The notes: a model not told the origin generated them from the letters alone. Positions 11,269 through 23,324 are shown, counted from the stretch's first letter. The stretch: DNA of 64,000 nt from Gamsiella multidivaricata (GCF_025024155.1 NW_026251712.1:362501-426500); one strand, 5' to 3'. Numbers and translations: made by a program.

Positions 11269-13076
11269 ATGAAGTTCCTCGAGTACGCTGGAATAGACGC
11301 CATCAACAGCGCGCTTGTCTTTGAGACACCCGAGTGCAAAGTATACGGCAGAGTCGAGCCATACTCCTGTAAGCAACAGCAACCCCTACTTTTGAGCCGT
11401 TGTATCCTATTGACACCAGAGATGGGGGAGAAGCAAGCGACTGGCTCTTCTTCTCTCATGTGTCTTCACGAGGAAGACTATGCAATTGTATCATCTCCAT
11501 ACATATAACGCGCGCAGATTCCCCATCTCACCTTCTCTGTTGTTGCCTTCATCTACACTTTACGGGTTGTCCAATTGGCGTTACCACTACTACTACTTCT
11601 AGGCAAAGCAGCAGGGGCAGACAAGAAGCTGTACAAGCAAATCGAGATCAAATACGACCCTTCGAACAGTCCGCCGGACGAGGCCAGTTTCCGGAGCATC
11701 ATTTCACCCTTTGGCCCACTGGACCAACCGGCCTCCAGAAGAACGTTGTTCTACTTGATCGGCACCCTGAATGCTTCGTTCCCTGACTATGACTTTTCGT
11801 AAGTAAGGGGGGAGTTCATACTCGGTCACTCGTCTTTCTCCTCCTCCTCTTCCTCCTCCTTATTTTTTTGGTCTTGGGGAGTTCAACTGACTCTTCAGCC
11901 ATTGACACGACGTAGCGTTTGGGTCAGGTCAGGTAGCTCGCTGAACGGACCAACCATGTGACTATGTAAAAGTGCGGGGACGAACGGGCGAAGACGAATG
12001 ATATCATTTTTGGGGTATTTGAGTGTAGACAAAACGGATCGGGACCTGAAAAAATAACCTTCTCTCTAGATGGGCCAGGCGTAAAAGATGGATGTGTCAA
12101 TAATGATCCGTTTTCCTGTCAGCATTAATATGTCAAGGAAACCAGAGATGGATGTTTCGTTCTTCATTAACTGAAGTTGTTGTTGTTACTGCTTTACTTT
12201 TGTTTGATTTGCCCGCTTGGGTATAATAGAGATGCCAAACCTGAGCAGTTCCGGAAAGAGCCATCGGTGTCGATGGTGGTCAATTCTGTGAATGCGACGC
12301 TGTTGAACCATGGGAACGACCGTGCGGTCAAGGAGCTCCGAATTTGGGACTCGATCGATAACCTGATCGATTTCGAGGACTCGGATGTGTACAGCTACAA
12401 TCCAGAGAGCGATTCGGACCCGAACGACGAGGAGGGTGGCGGGACCTTGTAAGTGCCCATAATTGGGTTTGTGTGTTTTGGGTCAAGGAGGTTATATTTT
12501 CCTTTTTTTTTTTTTTTTTTTGGTGAGATTGGGCGCATTGTATAGGTGTCTCGCTGTTCCAATGCAAGGAGGGTGAACACGGAATAGAAGGTCAGGAAGA
12601 AGGCGAATGCAGCTAACGAATCTATTTTCGTACGAAATGCTGTGCATTAGATGGTCATTCAACTACTTTTTCTTTAACCGGAAACTCAAGCGCATTATTT
12701 ATTTCACAATGAGAGGTGTCAGGTACAGTGCATGATTTTCCTTATGGCAGGGGGAAGACATAATTTGCTTGGTCGTTTGATTGAAATGAAGAGGGACGAG
12801 ATTGTGTGCTCAATAGCAACTACGTTTTCTTTTTTTCCGATCCATAGCTATGGCGCACCATCAGAAGAGGGCGAGGACGATGACTTTTCGGACATGAGCG
12901 ATGATGACATGGGATTCGGATATCGCAGGAGAGGGTGCGTTACTTTCTTGCACAGCTGTATGCTCGAATGAACGACAACAAAAAGACTCTGTTCCTCTGA
13001 CCGACTGTTATTTTCGACTACAACTTCTAGATTGCGATATGATGACTATGTCGCCGGAGAGATGGACATGCTGTGA
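11269..13076 (+). CDS. MAF1: MAF1, repressor of RNA polymerase III
   Basis: MAF1 binds RNA polymerase III in the nucleus and shuts down tRNA and 5S transcription under stress or TOR inhibition. Model: join(11269..11368, 11603..11798, 12230..12448, 12651..12722, 12848..12934, 13031..13076), 239 residues, all introns GT-AG. The family boxes appear in order: N-terminal [16 protein letters not shown] and [13 protein letters not shown], then [12 protein letters not shown] with DYDFS, then [13 protein letters not shown] and [18 protein letters not shown]. The tail is acidic ([14 protein letters not shown]) and ends in a basic cluster plus VAGEMDML. Fungal MAF1 is normally regulated by phosphorylation. 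The linker between the first two boxes is short, as in compact family members. Identification is firm. The last two exons rest on splice consensus and frame. Confidence 0.95.
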
Positions 13077-14377
13077 ACATGGGGAATTGCGTCTTGGGAC
13101 AGTTCCAGCGTTTGATCTGGAGGCTTCCCTCCACCTCACGCACCATGTTTTCATGTCTTGATCGTGGATAAGTCCTGCTCGAAATATTGCACTCTGGTAT
13201 ATGATGTTTGATCTCCTCAATGCCCCGTAGCGAGACCCGGTCTGTTTGTCAGTCTCTTCCCGAGTCGCTGACAAAAGAGAAAAAAAGGATTTCCAGCTAC
13301 CATGGTTCCATGGTGCCCGCGTCTCTTTGTTTCTCCTACTCCCTTCTTGGCGCTTGTCCTCTTGCCATGGGAGTCTTTGTTTTTCTCTGCCCCGTCTTTG
13401 CTCCTGACGTTTCTTCTTTTTCGCTGTCCATCCGTTTGTCTGCTTTTGGTCCGTCTGCCTTACTTACTTGCCTTGCCTTGCCTTGCCTTGCCTCTCTCAC
13501 TCTTTCACTCTCTCTCTATCCCTGATCTTCCGTTCCGTTCGATTCCCTATGCCCTTTTGATAATAAATCCTAGTCCTATATATTCTCTCTCTCTCTTTCT
13601 TTCTTTTCGAGCACTCTGTCGCCAATTTTGTTATATTGGGTACGGAGGAAAAAGAAAAAAAAAAAGGAGTGGTTCGGTCATTTTTGTCGCCAAAGAACAG
13701 GAATCTGTTCTCGCTTTAGGTACAAAAGGACGAGAAAAAAAATGCCTGTCGCCAAGTGTTGGTTACTTGGGTACAGTGCGCTAGGGAGGCCAATCAAAGG
13801 TTTTATTTTTTTCCACTTTCTTTCTTCTGCCTGATCCTGTAGGATACGTTTGTCCGGTGAGGAAGAGAAAGTGTCTGCCGTGGCTGATATGATTTGGTAA
13901 GAGAGATATATATGAAAAGCGTGTATACTAGGTATATTAGATATATTAGGTATATTAGATAGGGAGCGATTTTGTCGTGGAGGGTTGAGTAAAAAAAAAT
14001 ACGATTTGCTTTGTTTTTTGGGGACGTGGGGGTGAGAGAGGATCTGGAGGTGATGTGGTGAAGAAATAAACGCTTTTTTTTTTACGCGTCGCGTTGTTCA
14101 GTCCGTGTTATTATTACTCAGATAACGAAGGAAGGAAGGGGGAGATGCTTATTATCTACACAATTTTGATTGTGTGTGTGTCGGGCTGGTTCATCTTTTC
14201 ATCCTTCCAAAAAAAAACGCCTCCATGCATGTCATAGTAAAAAAGAAACATATTTAGATACCACTACCATTACCATTCCTTACCTCTACGAGTTTCTATT
14301 AAAAGAAAAAAAAAGTCGTGTCTGATTCTCTATCTGCACCCCTCCCAACACGCGACGCGATTCTACCATTTTTTTTT
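13077..14377. other. intergenic, low complexity
   Basis: T-rich and CT-rich sequence with five tandem CTTGC units (about 13470-13493), CT microsatellites near 13580, and an A/T-rich TATATTAG-type repeat at 13915-13960. No coding signal recognised. Confidence 0.55.
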
Positions 14378-14378
14378 T

Positions 14379-14577
14379 AGCAATTTGTCTTTCTAGTCGA
14401 TTGACTCTGCGAATCTATCAGACCTAACAAGCAATGATCTACTACGGTTGTCCTTTCCACCAATGTAGAGCCAATCCACAGTCGCCAAAAGACAGGTCAC
14501 ATTCCCCGGGCCTGCTCCCCCCTAGGGCCTGTGCAACAATCGCCACTCCTCATCAGTGTGCTAAAAAGCTGAAAGTC
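14379..14577 (+). repeat. repeat block P, copy 1 (paired with 17310-17570)
   Basis: Begins TAGCAATTTGTCT and shares GCGAATCTATCAGACCTAAC, AGTCGCCAAAAGACAGGTCA and CTCATCAGTGTG with 17310-17570. The second copy carries an inserted T tract and a short local duplication of the CTACTACAGTCGTCC segment. The two copies bracket secreted-protein gene B. No coding capacity seen. Confidence 0.8.
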
Positions 14578-15117
14578 TTTGAATGATATTTGATTCGTGT
14601 CTTTTTTTTTCGCCCGTACCCTTCCGCTTGACCTTTGCAAGGTTCAAAGTTCCATACCTCATCAGTTTAATAGCTGTTCACACCTAGACAAACAGGCGCG
14701 ACCGATAAATAAAGGATTTAATCATGAAGGTCTACAAAAATGAACAGTACAGTCATTGATTGTCCCAGTCTCTGTGGATGCCTTTGAACTCATCGGCTGC
14801 AGTGGCCGTGAAAGTCCTTCTCCCTCCCCCCAAGTCTGGATAATTCGGTTGATATGACGGATCTTCCAATGGTTGTTTTTCGTACATCCATAATAACTTG
14901 CGAGTCGTCTGGGGCCTACGATGATAAAACCGAGCAGGCGCAATGAGGTTTGTTCCTGAGTTAACCAAGTGGTTCATAGAGCTGATATCGATGGAACATC
15001 TGCTTGAAGCAATGTTAACAAAAAAAGAAGAAAGAAAAGCGAGTGGAGCGAAAATAGCTCCGAGAACAGACCTCATACCAAGCAAGGATGTGATCCATGC
15101 AAAATTGCCTTGTTCTG
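14578..15117 (+). repeat. repeat block Q, copy 2 (paired with 1163-1740)
   Basis: Same orientation and order of shared segments as 1163-1740, without the triplicated 22-mer. It lies directly after block P copy 1 and upstream of gene B. A long antisense open frame (14753-15373) crosses it into unique sequence but has no domain and no equivalent in copy 1. Confidence 0.8.
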
Positions 15118-15580
15118 TCAAGTTACTACATGAGGTTCCACCGTGGCATGTATTGCTTCCTTTTGTGCAGGCAGGGTAAAATAGACATTGGCGACAATAA
15201 TAAAGGTAAGACGGACAAAGTGAGACGAAGAGCGTCGTGTTTGACACTCCTAACCCGGGTCCTAGACAGGGGAGACCGGTTCCTGACGCACCCCTGTCTG
15301 GGTTAAGCACCTTGGCTGGGGTCGCGACAGACAGGCAACCATCAAACCTGGATCCCTTCCCCTTCAGCACCATGCACGGACCCTATGGCCATGATCCTTC
15401 ATATGCCTGCTCCACTGCAGTTAAAGTGAGAAACACAGCAGTCTTGTTGTGGAGCGGCACAAGACTGCACAGAGCCCACCGGCATGCATACGCTGAGAAG
15501 CATGCCTTTACCAGGAATTTCTCTAGTAGATACAGTCCTCTTCAGTGCGCAGAAAGTGCCACCAGAGTAAACCTGGCTGC

Positions 15581-15587
15581 TATAAAA
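15581..15587 (+). promoter_or_regulatory. TATA box of secreted-protein gene B
   Basis: TATAAAA in CTGGCTGCTATAAAAGCCC, about 215 bp before the ATG at 15796. A GACAGGGG / CCCCTGTC inverted repeat lies further upstream at about 15265-15300. It may be regulatory, but it is unproven. Confidence 0.55.
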
Positions 15588-15795
15588 GCCCTCCCTTCCC
15601 CCTCGGTATTTTTTTTTTTCATTCCTCGCCTTCAACGTCAACCACCTTCCTTCTCTTTACAGCTCACCAACAGCTCTTCAGTTGCCCCCCTTCCATCTCG
15701 CCAGAACATTTGGCCGACATATTCGTAAAAGCCAATTTACAACAACTCCCTTACTCCTTCACACATTCCTCTCTCCCCCGTCAAAAGTCATCATC

Positions 15796-16946
15796 ATGAG
15801 GACCGCTACCTTCTTCGCCTTCTTCATGGCCATGTTCGTCATGTTCTGCAGCGCCTTCGCCTCGGCCGAGACCGCTCTTAAGAAGCGTCCCCCTGCGTCC
15901 GATGTCGCTTTTAATACCGTCACCACCCAAATGACCAAGGTTTACAGCGACATTCTTGTCGAGGCCTTTGCTAATTCCTGCACCGATGCCAAAATTGCCA
16001 CTGCTATCAAGACCCACCTCAAAACTGTGGTCACGTAAGGACCTTAATTGACTCTGTGTCTCTCCAAATCCCACTTGTTATACTTTATTTTATTTCATAC
16101 TATCTCCATGGAGTTGTGTTCTTGAGTTGACCCGAGGTCGACTGGGCCTCATATGAACACTATGTGCCAGTCATCCTGGGGTGATCGGTCACTGTGCAGC
16201 GCACTGTGTATTTGCAGCTGCATCACCTAGCAGCCGAAGGGTCGAGACTCTATTCCTTAAAAGAGATTTGGGTGTCGCGTTCTTTACTTTCCCCACGTTT
16301 TCCTAGCCTCGGATTGGCAGATGAGCATGCACACCACATCCGGGTCGTAAAGGCAAGGCTATGGGGTGGCCCTAAGCCATGCTGTGGCCCTATATCTATC
16401 TAGCCTAGTGCTTGTGCCACAATGAGCACATTCCGTTCCTGACATTTCTTTTTCTTCATTCTTTTTAGTATCTTCGGCATTAAAACCGGTACCAACGTTA
16501 AGTTAAATGCTGATATCCAGGCCAAAGTCAAGGTTGCTTTTGAGGCTGTTCTCGCTGCTGCGATCAAAGACGAGTTCACCCTCAAATTTAAGTACAGCCT
16601 TACTGCCTTCATCGTCAGGCAATGCCCCAAGAAGGATGCCGCCTGCATTAGGCGCAATGCCAAGAAGATCGTCAAGATGGCTGCCAAGTTGACTGTCGAA
16701 GCCGCGGGCAGGATCGTTGTCAAGGTCCAGGCCAAGCTCGCTGTCGAGATCGAGGCTGCCATCAAGCTCGCGATTAAGCTATTCTTGGGCAAATCGATCT
16801 TCATCAGGGTCAGCTTCACCGGTTATGTCAAGGTCTCCGCTGCTCTCATCGCCGAGATCAAGGCTGCTGTTGGCTTGTGCGCCAAGGCCTGCGCTGCTAT
16901 CCAGGTTAAGGAGATCTCCACGATCAAGACCATCTGCTCCGCTTAA
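15796..16946 (+). CDS. small secreted amphipathic-helix protein, copy B
   Basis: Model: join(15796..16034, 16469..16946), 238 residues. The first 24 residues are a strong signal peptide (hydrophobic FFAFFMAMFVMFCSAF, then ASA). They are followed by LKKR, a possible Kex2-type cleavage site. The mature part is Ala/Lys/Val/Ile-rich with repeated amphipathic helices (AKLAVEIEAAIKLAIKL). It has six cysteines, in SCTD, QCPKKDAAC, GLCAKAC and ICSA, enough for three disulphides. The intron is 434 nt with donor GTAAGG and acceptor TTTTTAG. A TATA box upstream and AATAAA at 17028-17033 suggest a normal, probably strongly expressed, gene. Copy A at the left edge is its paralogue. No known family is recognised. 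A secreted effector-like or surface-active role is only an inference. Confidence 0.85.
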
Positions 16947-17190
16947 TTGTGGCAGTAGAAACTTGGCACTTTGTCAGTCTTGTCTAACCTCCTCCCCTTT
17001 CCTTTTCCTCAAGCTATTCTTTTTCTAAATAAATATCGGTATAGTTAAAGGTGCCATGGTGCATCTGAATTTTATTTTCTCTCCTTGTATTGTCTCCATT
17101 GTTTTTGCCATACGTGCCTGGACTACGCACGGGTCCCATGAAGATACGACCGATAAGGCAAGTACCAATTGCAGGAACTTCCAGTCGAAG
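16098..17190 (+). repeat. segmental duplication, gene-B unit (paired with 1-1090)
   Basis: Covers most of the gene-B intron, its second exon and its 3' flank, and aligns with the left edge of the window. A 20-30 bp insertion near 16354-16385 (containing an extra GGCCCTAAGCCATGC segment) distinguishes this intron from copy A. Confidence 0.85.
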
Positions 17191-17309
17191 ATGCAAAAGG
17201 GACACACAGACGAGACGAAGCAGATACAAGTATTTTGATTCATAAAGAGTTCTATCGGAGAATGCGAGGACGTGTCCTTCTCTCTCTCTCTCTCCTATGT
17301 TTTTTTTTA

Positions 17310-17570
17310 TAGCAATTTATCTCTGGAGTCGATTGACCCGGCGAATCTATCAGACCTAACAAGCAATGATCTACTACAGTCGTCCTTTTTTTTTTTTTTT
17401 TTTTTTTTATTAACATAAATCCCCATGAGCACGCGACGCATGGTCCGCAAAGGATCTACTACAGTCGTCCTTTCCACCAAAGTAGAGCCGATCCACAGTC
17501 GCCAAAAGACAGGTCACATTCCCTGTGCAAACAATTGCCATGCCTCATCAGTGTGTTAAAAAGCTGAAAA
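17310..17570 (+). repeat. repeat block P, copy 2
   Basis: Second copy of 14379-14577, interrupted by a T tract (about 17388-17408) and a partial self-duplication of the CTACTACAGTCGTCC segment. A GCGACGCGATTCTACC string follows at 17666, and a similar one lies just before block P copy 1. Confidence 0.75.
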
Positions 17571-17944
17571 CTCCTTGTTACAAGAAGGCTATCATCCCCA
17601 TCCCCTCCATGGTTGTCAAATCGCCTCCTCCCTTGCAGGCAGTCCAGCAGCGCCCGATCCGCTGCGCGACGCGATTCTACCCATCTATTTTTTTTTATTT
17701 TTTTTTTCGCAATTCCACTTTGTTTGATCTCTCTACCAGTCTTCAGAAACGGTTCCTATGACCTTCTGTATCCTATCCATTCCATTGCTGCCTTTGTAGG
17801 GGGCCCAGGGAGGGGCCAAAACCGGCCAAAAAGGCCCTCTAAAAAGGTGGATAATGGGATGGCAGGGATTGTAATGGGTATATAGAGGGCTGGAAGATGA
17901 AGGAAATCCACCAATCACAGTCCCTCAAAAGGCAGTGACAGTCT

Positions 17945-18016
17945 GGGCTTGTAGGATAATGGATAGTCCCCTAGACTTCGAATCTAGTAATCCGAGTTCG
18001 ATCCTCGGCAAGCTCA
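17945..18016 (+). tRNA. trnR-UCG: tRNA-Arg (anticodon UCG)
   Basis: A 72-nt cloverleaf folds by eye. Acceptor GGGCTTG pairs with CAAGCTC (one G-U), D stem GGAT/GTCC, anticodon stem CTAGA/TCTAG around loop CTTCGAA (anticodon TCG), and T stem CCGAG/CTCGG around TTCGATC. The internal promoter boxes are intact (TAGGATAATGG and GTTCGATCC). A T-rich Pol III terminator follows within about 15 bp. No intron. It decodes CGA. Confidence 0.93.
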
Positions 18017-20951
18017 ACTTCTGAGTTTCTCTTTTTCTTTTTTTTTTTGGGATGAATGAAAGTGTAATGACGAGCTTGTTCTTTTACAAACACGTTGTCA
18101 TTCTGTGCCGCGTTTTCTTCCCTTTTTTCATTTTTGTCCGGTTTTTCTGTGGTCCCATTCAGACGGCATCAATTATCGTACACACTTAGTTTTATCCTTG
18201 ATCTGGCGCGTCGTGTATTGCGACATGGATGAATAAACAGTTGGTACGGCGGTGGTCTTTTTTTAAGGAATAATCTGCTTGGCAACCTGGGTTGTCAGTC
18301 CTATTTGACAACCTATACGGAAGTGCAATTGCTACGTTGAATATGCAAGTCAATCCCCGCAGGAAACCCATGTAATTCATTTACCTTGGAAATCGGGCTT
18401 ATGGCCCAAGTAATACCCTCTCGTGAATCAGCCGCTCAGATTGCCTTTATCTTCGGCGAATGCATCAAGTATTTTACATGTACTTCCTGCAGGTGTTGTC
18501 AAGTGAGAGCGTCAACCCGGGTTGTCAAATATGTTATAGATTGTCCCTTTTTTGAAAAAAAAACAAGGGTTTGGGAACTCAGTCGAAAGTCCAATCTACT
18601 GCAATAACCGATATCTTTGTTGAATGCAACAGGGCTGTTGAGGGATCAGTCCCTTGCATTTGATCTTTGTTGCACTCGTGTATCCGTTGGATGGATCGGG
18701 AGGGTCAATTAAAAATAACAATATATTTAAGGAGATTACTTGACGACGACGCGCCATAGACATCAACTTGACCTCCCTCCTTCCCCAAAAAGTCGCTGCA
18801 GTAACCTTTTTGGTATTTAATATTGTCAGCAGCTTTGACAAAGACGATATCTTGATCATTTCTGGGGGAGGAGGAGGAAGAAGAGAGGTCATTTCGTTTG
18901 ATGAGTGTGCAGGGCAAAGGCTTATTGGTAGCCACGTTATTGATCGCCGTTTGCGCTGCGGAATTTAATTTTTCTTTATTGGTTTATCCATCCTATGTCC
19001 TGTCGTTCTTGTCGGTTCGCAGCGAGTATGTGGACTAAAAGAGTGCATGCATTCTCCGGGCTTGGGGCCAGATTTGGAGCAGAATCTGATTACGATTTTT
19101 TTTTTTTTGTATGCGACTCTCTCATCGTCTGTGTTGTACATGTACACGAGGCCAAGTATCTACATTAGGACGGGTTGAACAGCAGCCAAGTCAAAGTCCG
19201 AAGGAAGGGTAGACTAGACTACGAGCGGCTCACTCTTTTTGTATTTTTTGCGCCCTATGTGTACGGGTGCATGTGTGTAGTCTACGAACGTATGCACAAA
19301 CGAAACGGTCTTTTTTAGCATGTCATGCGATACGGTGTGCGATGCAACGTACCCTGCCAACGCGTGGCGTGTTCGCTTTTGCTTTTTTCTTTTGCTTTTT
19401 TTTTTTCTCTTTCCCGGGGTCGAATAGCTGTTATAAGCGAAAGGCATCACTTCCCCCCTCTCCAACTAGGCTGTTTTCCCGAAGAGCTAATACCGTGTGT
19501 ATTGTATTATACGGGTGTGCAAGCGCGCTTGTCTATGTAAAACACAAGCGTATACGCTGTTTGTGTTGTGTGTGTGTGTGGATTGGTGTCTCTCCTTCCT
19601 GGCCAAGGATCTGATAAGCGACTGACTTGCGTGTGTGTATGTGTTCACCACTTTTGCTCGCCCATCTTTTATTTTTTTTTAAAGTTTGAGTGTCCGCGTT
19701 ATCAGATCCGAGTCAGGATTTTTTGTCAATTGGTTCCGCCCTATTGAGAAAAATATAAGAATAAGCTGGGCTGGGAAAAAGTATCCCCATCCACCACCAC
19801 CGCCATCGCCGCTCTCACATAGAGGTCAAAATGGGGAGCTGGAGGTGAATGGTCAGTAGGGTGGTGCTATGCCTCGTCTCGAGGCTGAGGTATCCGTCTT
19901 CTTTTGACCAAGCGTGGTAATAAATACCATGTGTCTGAAGTGAGGATGCGACCTCAAGGGTTCGTTCTGGTCTTTTGAAAAAGGACTTGTTGCTCCGAGA
20001 TGGACTGTAAAAAAAAGATGAGTGCTCACTCGAAACATTTACTAGGTCCAAAAGAGTTTTCCGGACAAAAAGCGATTACATATGTATGCCATAAAAAAGG
20101 ATACTCTACCTTTTAATTAGAGAATAGGGAAGGATTCTCCAGCTTCCAAAGAGAAAAAGAAACAGCCGACCGAGAAAGAGAAATGTATGGTTCAATTGGT
20201 ACATGCCTTTTTTTTTATAAGAAAAAAAAAAACTGGGTTCTGTTACGGTCTTAATGCGACACCATATTCCCGAGATGAGATGGTTCTTATGGTATGGGCC
20301 CTCTGTCATCTATTTCTGCGTTAGCATTCACGTTCTCTACTGGCAAGTTCAGCTCCGGAAAAGACAAGACAGACATGGGACACAGGGCAAATAAGGTACC
20401 GAGGTCGAGCAATGGTGTCATCTATCACCAGCGCGCGCTTGTCTCTCTCCATCGTTCAGTGTCGTCAAGAGCGAGAACAAGAAGTGTAGGCAGCGGGTGC
20501 TTCTTCATGTTTGTTTGAGTGTAGACGACGAGCATCAGAGAGGTGACCCCGGGTCATCCGGGCTGGCAGCAGAGTGGATGAGTAAGGTGACAGCATCGGA
20601 GAGACAGTGGGCCGATTGTTCGCTCGCTGGGCAAAGTGGCTTTTTGAGCGAGGATCTGATAAGACTTTTTTGTTTTATCTGTTCCCGCGACGAAATCTGC
20701 ACCTTTTCACTCTCCTTCGCTCTCTCCGCCTTCCCCGGATCTCACTCGCACGCTCTCTATCCCCACACTCTTCTCATTCCAACTCATCTTCTCATTCGAA
20801 TCAGCCCTCCTCATCCCTCACTCCACTCCACCACCCTAATACCTGCCAAGCCTTGTCCCGGTTAAACCCAAATTCACAGGCATCTTGCTAGCTCCCCCCC
20901 AGCAACTCTCTTACACACACGCAAATCTCACAGCACTCAGTCCCACATACC
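18017..20951. other. long intergenic region, no gene recognised
   Basis: About 2.9 kb of A/T-rich sequence with several T and A tracts and many unconvincing short frames. GGGTTGTCA/TGACAACC-type words recur at about 18285-18315 and 18520-18530. The last 250 bp, rich in C and T with many CTC and CAC words, are the likely promoter and leader of the Zn2Cys6 gene. Confidence 0.5.
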
Positions 20952-22721
20952 ATGTCAACCTCAACACTCCAGCTGCTGCCCACAACTGCGACAGAGATCG
21001 CTCAGCTCGACCCCGCAACCCTTGCATCCATCCCTGGTGTCGCCTACGACCTCAAACGCCTCAAAGTCTACTCGTCCTGTCTTCGCTGCAGAGCCAAGAA
21101 GGTCAAATGCGACCGCAAGGAGCCCTGCTCCCGATGCGAGAAACATAATGTCGAGTGCTCCTATCGTGAACTCGCCTCTGTCCAACTTGATATCCGCCAA
21201 TTCCAGCGACACCTCACCAACCCCAGGATCCGAAAGGATGGCGCAGGCATCATCACCTCGACCGCGACCCCGATCATCACCTTGCCCTCGGGTGATACGG
21301 CCGTGCTCTCCCCCTCGACAACGGCGGCTGCCACATTGATCGCTGCAGCCAAGGCAACAGCTTTGACGGGTAACGGTGACGGCAACACGAAGAAGACACA
21401 TGGGGAGAGAAGATCGGCAAAGTCTTCCTCATTGACCTCTACCTCTATCCCAGCCTCGCCTGTGGAGTCATCCGCATCCAAATTTGCGCTTGAGAGCACT
21501 AGCAGCACCGATACAGAGTCGGATACCCCGACACGTGCTCACTCGAGCAAGGCTGCTGCCATGGCGCGCGCCAAGGTTAACAAGCTTCAACGCCGCAAGT
21601 TTGCTGCCAAGGTTGCCAAGAGGGACCGTGTCGAGTTTTATCGCCAGGTCCAGGCCGATGATGACATGGACGACGACGACGATGATGATGAGGAGGAGGA
21701 AATCGAACGTGTCGTCCTCAGAGATAACGCAAACTCGGCCGCAAGACGCGCATATGCTCATGCGCAGTCGTCCGACGTGAACATGTCGTCCGAAAGCGAG
21801 GACGACGAGAACAACATCCCCATTTGGAAGGCCCAAGCCGTGGGCAAGCACAAGCAAACTGCGCACGAGCAGGAGCTGGCCGAGACGTTCGGCCTGGCCG
21901 CGTACCTCAAGGCCAAGGAGATGGAGTCTGGTCAGGCCGGTCAGACCATCGATTATGATATAGAGTTGGAGCGCGCCTTGGTCCAGCGCCTGCCTACGTC
22001 TTTCTCGCGTCCGGACCGCTCCCTGTCGCGCGCTCGCAAGTATGCCCAGGCAGGGTATAACCCTTCGCTGCCCTATGCCCGTCCATCGTACTGCCAGCTC
22101 TCGAGCTTGTCAAGCGCCGTACCCCTTCCTGTGGCCGCTCATTGCTGCTGCCAGATTGCGGCCAAGCAAGGCCAGGCTCCCGGAACCTGCTATTTCTCCG
22201 GAAACACGAACCGGAGTGCGGCCTATGACAGTTCCTCGATGTCTCCTCCGCCTCAGACAATCGGGTACGACCAGGGGGATTCTGCTCGCATCCAATACTC
22301 GCCCTCATGCCAGCCCTCGTACACGCCCAAGGACGAGACCGCGACTGCCAAGCCCGACTGGTCCGCATCTTCACCCGCATCGTCCATGATGCCTCCACCT
22401 CTTGCGCCTCTGCGAAAGCTTGACATTGGGGCCACGTCTGCATCGACCTCTCCGCTGACATCTCCAAGGATCGAATTGCCGCCGATTTACCTCCCAAGGC
22501 TGCCGCCATACCCGACCACACCTGCGTCGTCGGATCTGTCGAGGTTCCAGGTGGGACGCGATGGCGATGCGGAGAAGCCGCCGCTAGAGATTGCGTGCAA
22601 GTACAATGAGCCGAATGTGGACGCTTGGGATATGATCGAGAAGCCGATTTCGAGGACGGTGCCCGTGACGACGAAGCGGGGTCGTTCGGTCAAGATGGAG
22701 ATGGGTTGGATTCTTTCGTAA
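20952..22721 (+). CDS. Zn2Cys6 (Gal4-type) transcription factor
   Basis: An intronless 589-residue frame. A Zn2Cys6 binuclear cluster lies at about residues 43-70: CLRCRAKKVKCDRKEPC followed by SRC and EKHNVEC, that is C-x2-C-x6-C-x5-C-x2-C-x6-C, binding two zinc ions and CGG-type DNA half-sites. After it come a basic patch (about 200-225), an Asp/Glu run (DDDDDDDEEEEIE, about residue 240) and a long Ser/Pro-rich disordered region. There is no recognisable fungal-specific transcription factor domain (the middle homology region), so partners and targets cannot be guessed. ATG context is CATACCATGT. The neighbours do not reveal a pathway, although the monooxygenases begin 600 bp downstream. Confidence 0.9.
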   Translation: MSTSTLQLLPTTATEIAQLDPATLASIPGVAYDLKRLKVYSSCLRCRAKKVKCDRKEPCSRCEKHNVECSYRELASVQLDIRQFQRHLTNPRIRKDGAGIITSTATPIITLPSGDTAVLSPSTTAAATLIAAAKATALTGNGDGNTKKTHGERRSAKSSSLTSTSIPASPVESSASKFALESTSSTDTESDTPTRAHSSKAAAMARAKVNKLQRRKFAAKVAKRDRVEFYRQVQADDDMDDDDDDDEEEEIERVVLRDNANSAARRAYAHAQSSDVNMSSESEDDENNIPIWKAQAVGKHKQTAHEQELAETFGLAAYLKAKEMESGQAGQTIDYDIELERALVQRLPTSFSRPDRSLSRARKYAQAGYNPSLPYARPSYCQLSSLSSAVPLPVAAHCCCQIAAKQGQAPGTCYFSGNTNRSAAYDSSSMSPPPQTIGYDQGDSARIQYSPSCQPSYTPKDETATAKPDWSASSPASSMMPPPLAPLRKLDIGATSASTSPLTSPRIELPPIYLPRLPPYPTTPASSDLSRFQVGRDGDAEKPPLEIACKYNEPNVDAWDMIEKPISRTVPVTTKRGRSVKMEMGWILS

Positions 22722-23324
22722 GAATGAAGAAAGCACACGCGTTCATTTCCCTCTCATTCTCTTTCTTTCTTTCTTTCTTTCGATCGGTCGACCGTGAAAG
22801 ACGTTGATCTTTTTTTTTTTCTAGTTATTTTTATTGCATATTTGAAGTTTTCTTGTTGATAGTTTACACATTCATAGCGATCTATTTGTAATTCACCATT
22901 TTTTTTTCTTTGCATTTCTTTCATATGCTGGTGACAAACGGGTAGTTGGTAGCATTTTCTTGTTCAGATACTCAAAAAAATCCACCAGTCTCAACAGCAT
23001 ATTATATATATACGTCGTCTTCCACGCGTTTGTTCGTTTTTTTTTTTTTTTTTTTTTTTTTTTCTTTTTTTGCTCGCTGTGCGTTTTCGAAAAAACCCTA
23101 ATCGCGTCAATAGCAACAACAATAACAATAACAATCAATCGTCAATGGGTGAGAGGAGGGATAGGGGAAAGTTCTAATGGATTATATTAGGTGGAATGGC
23201 ATTATGTAGTGTCATACGATCATTACTCATGTCTATGGTTTGTAGGCTACAGAAATATGAAAAAAAAAAGAAAAAAAAAAGGAATAGAAAAAGGCAGGAA
23301 GCACAACATATAAACCTTCAGTTT
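22722..23324. other. convergent intergenic spacer with CTTT and poly-T tracts
   Basis: Lies between the convergent Zn2Cys6 and monooxygenase-1 genes. It contains (CTTT)n near 22764-22780, a T tract of more than 20 at 23038, an (AAC/AAT)n stretch near 23113 and an A/G tract at 23260. No gene seen. Confidence 0.6.
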
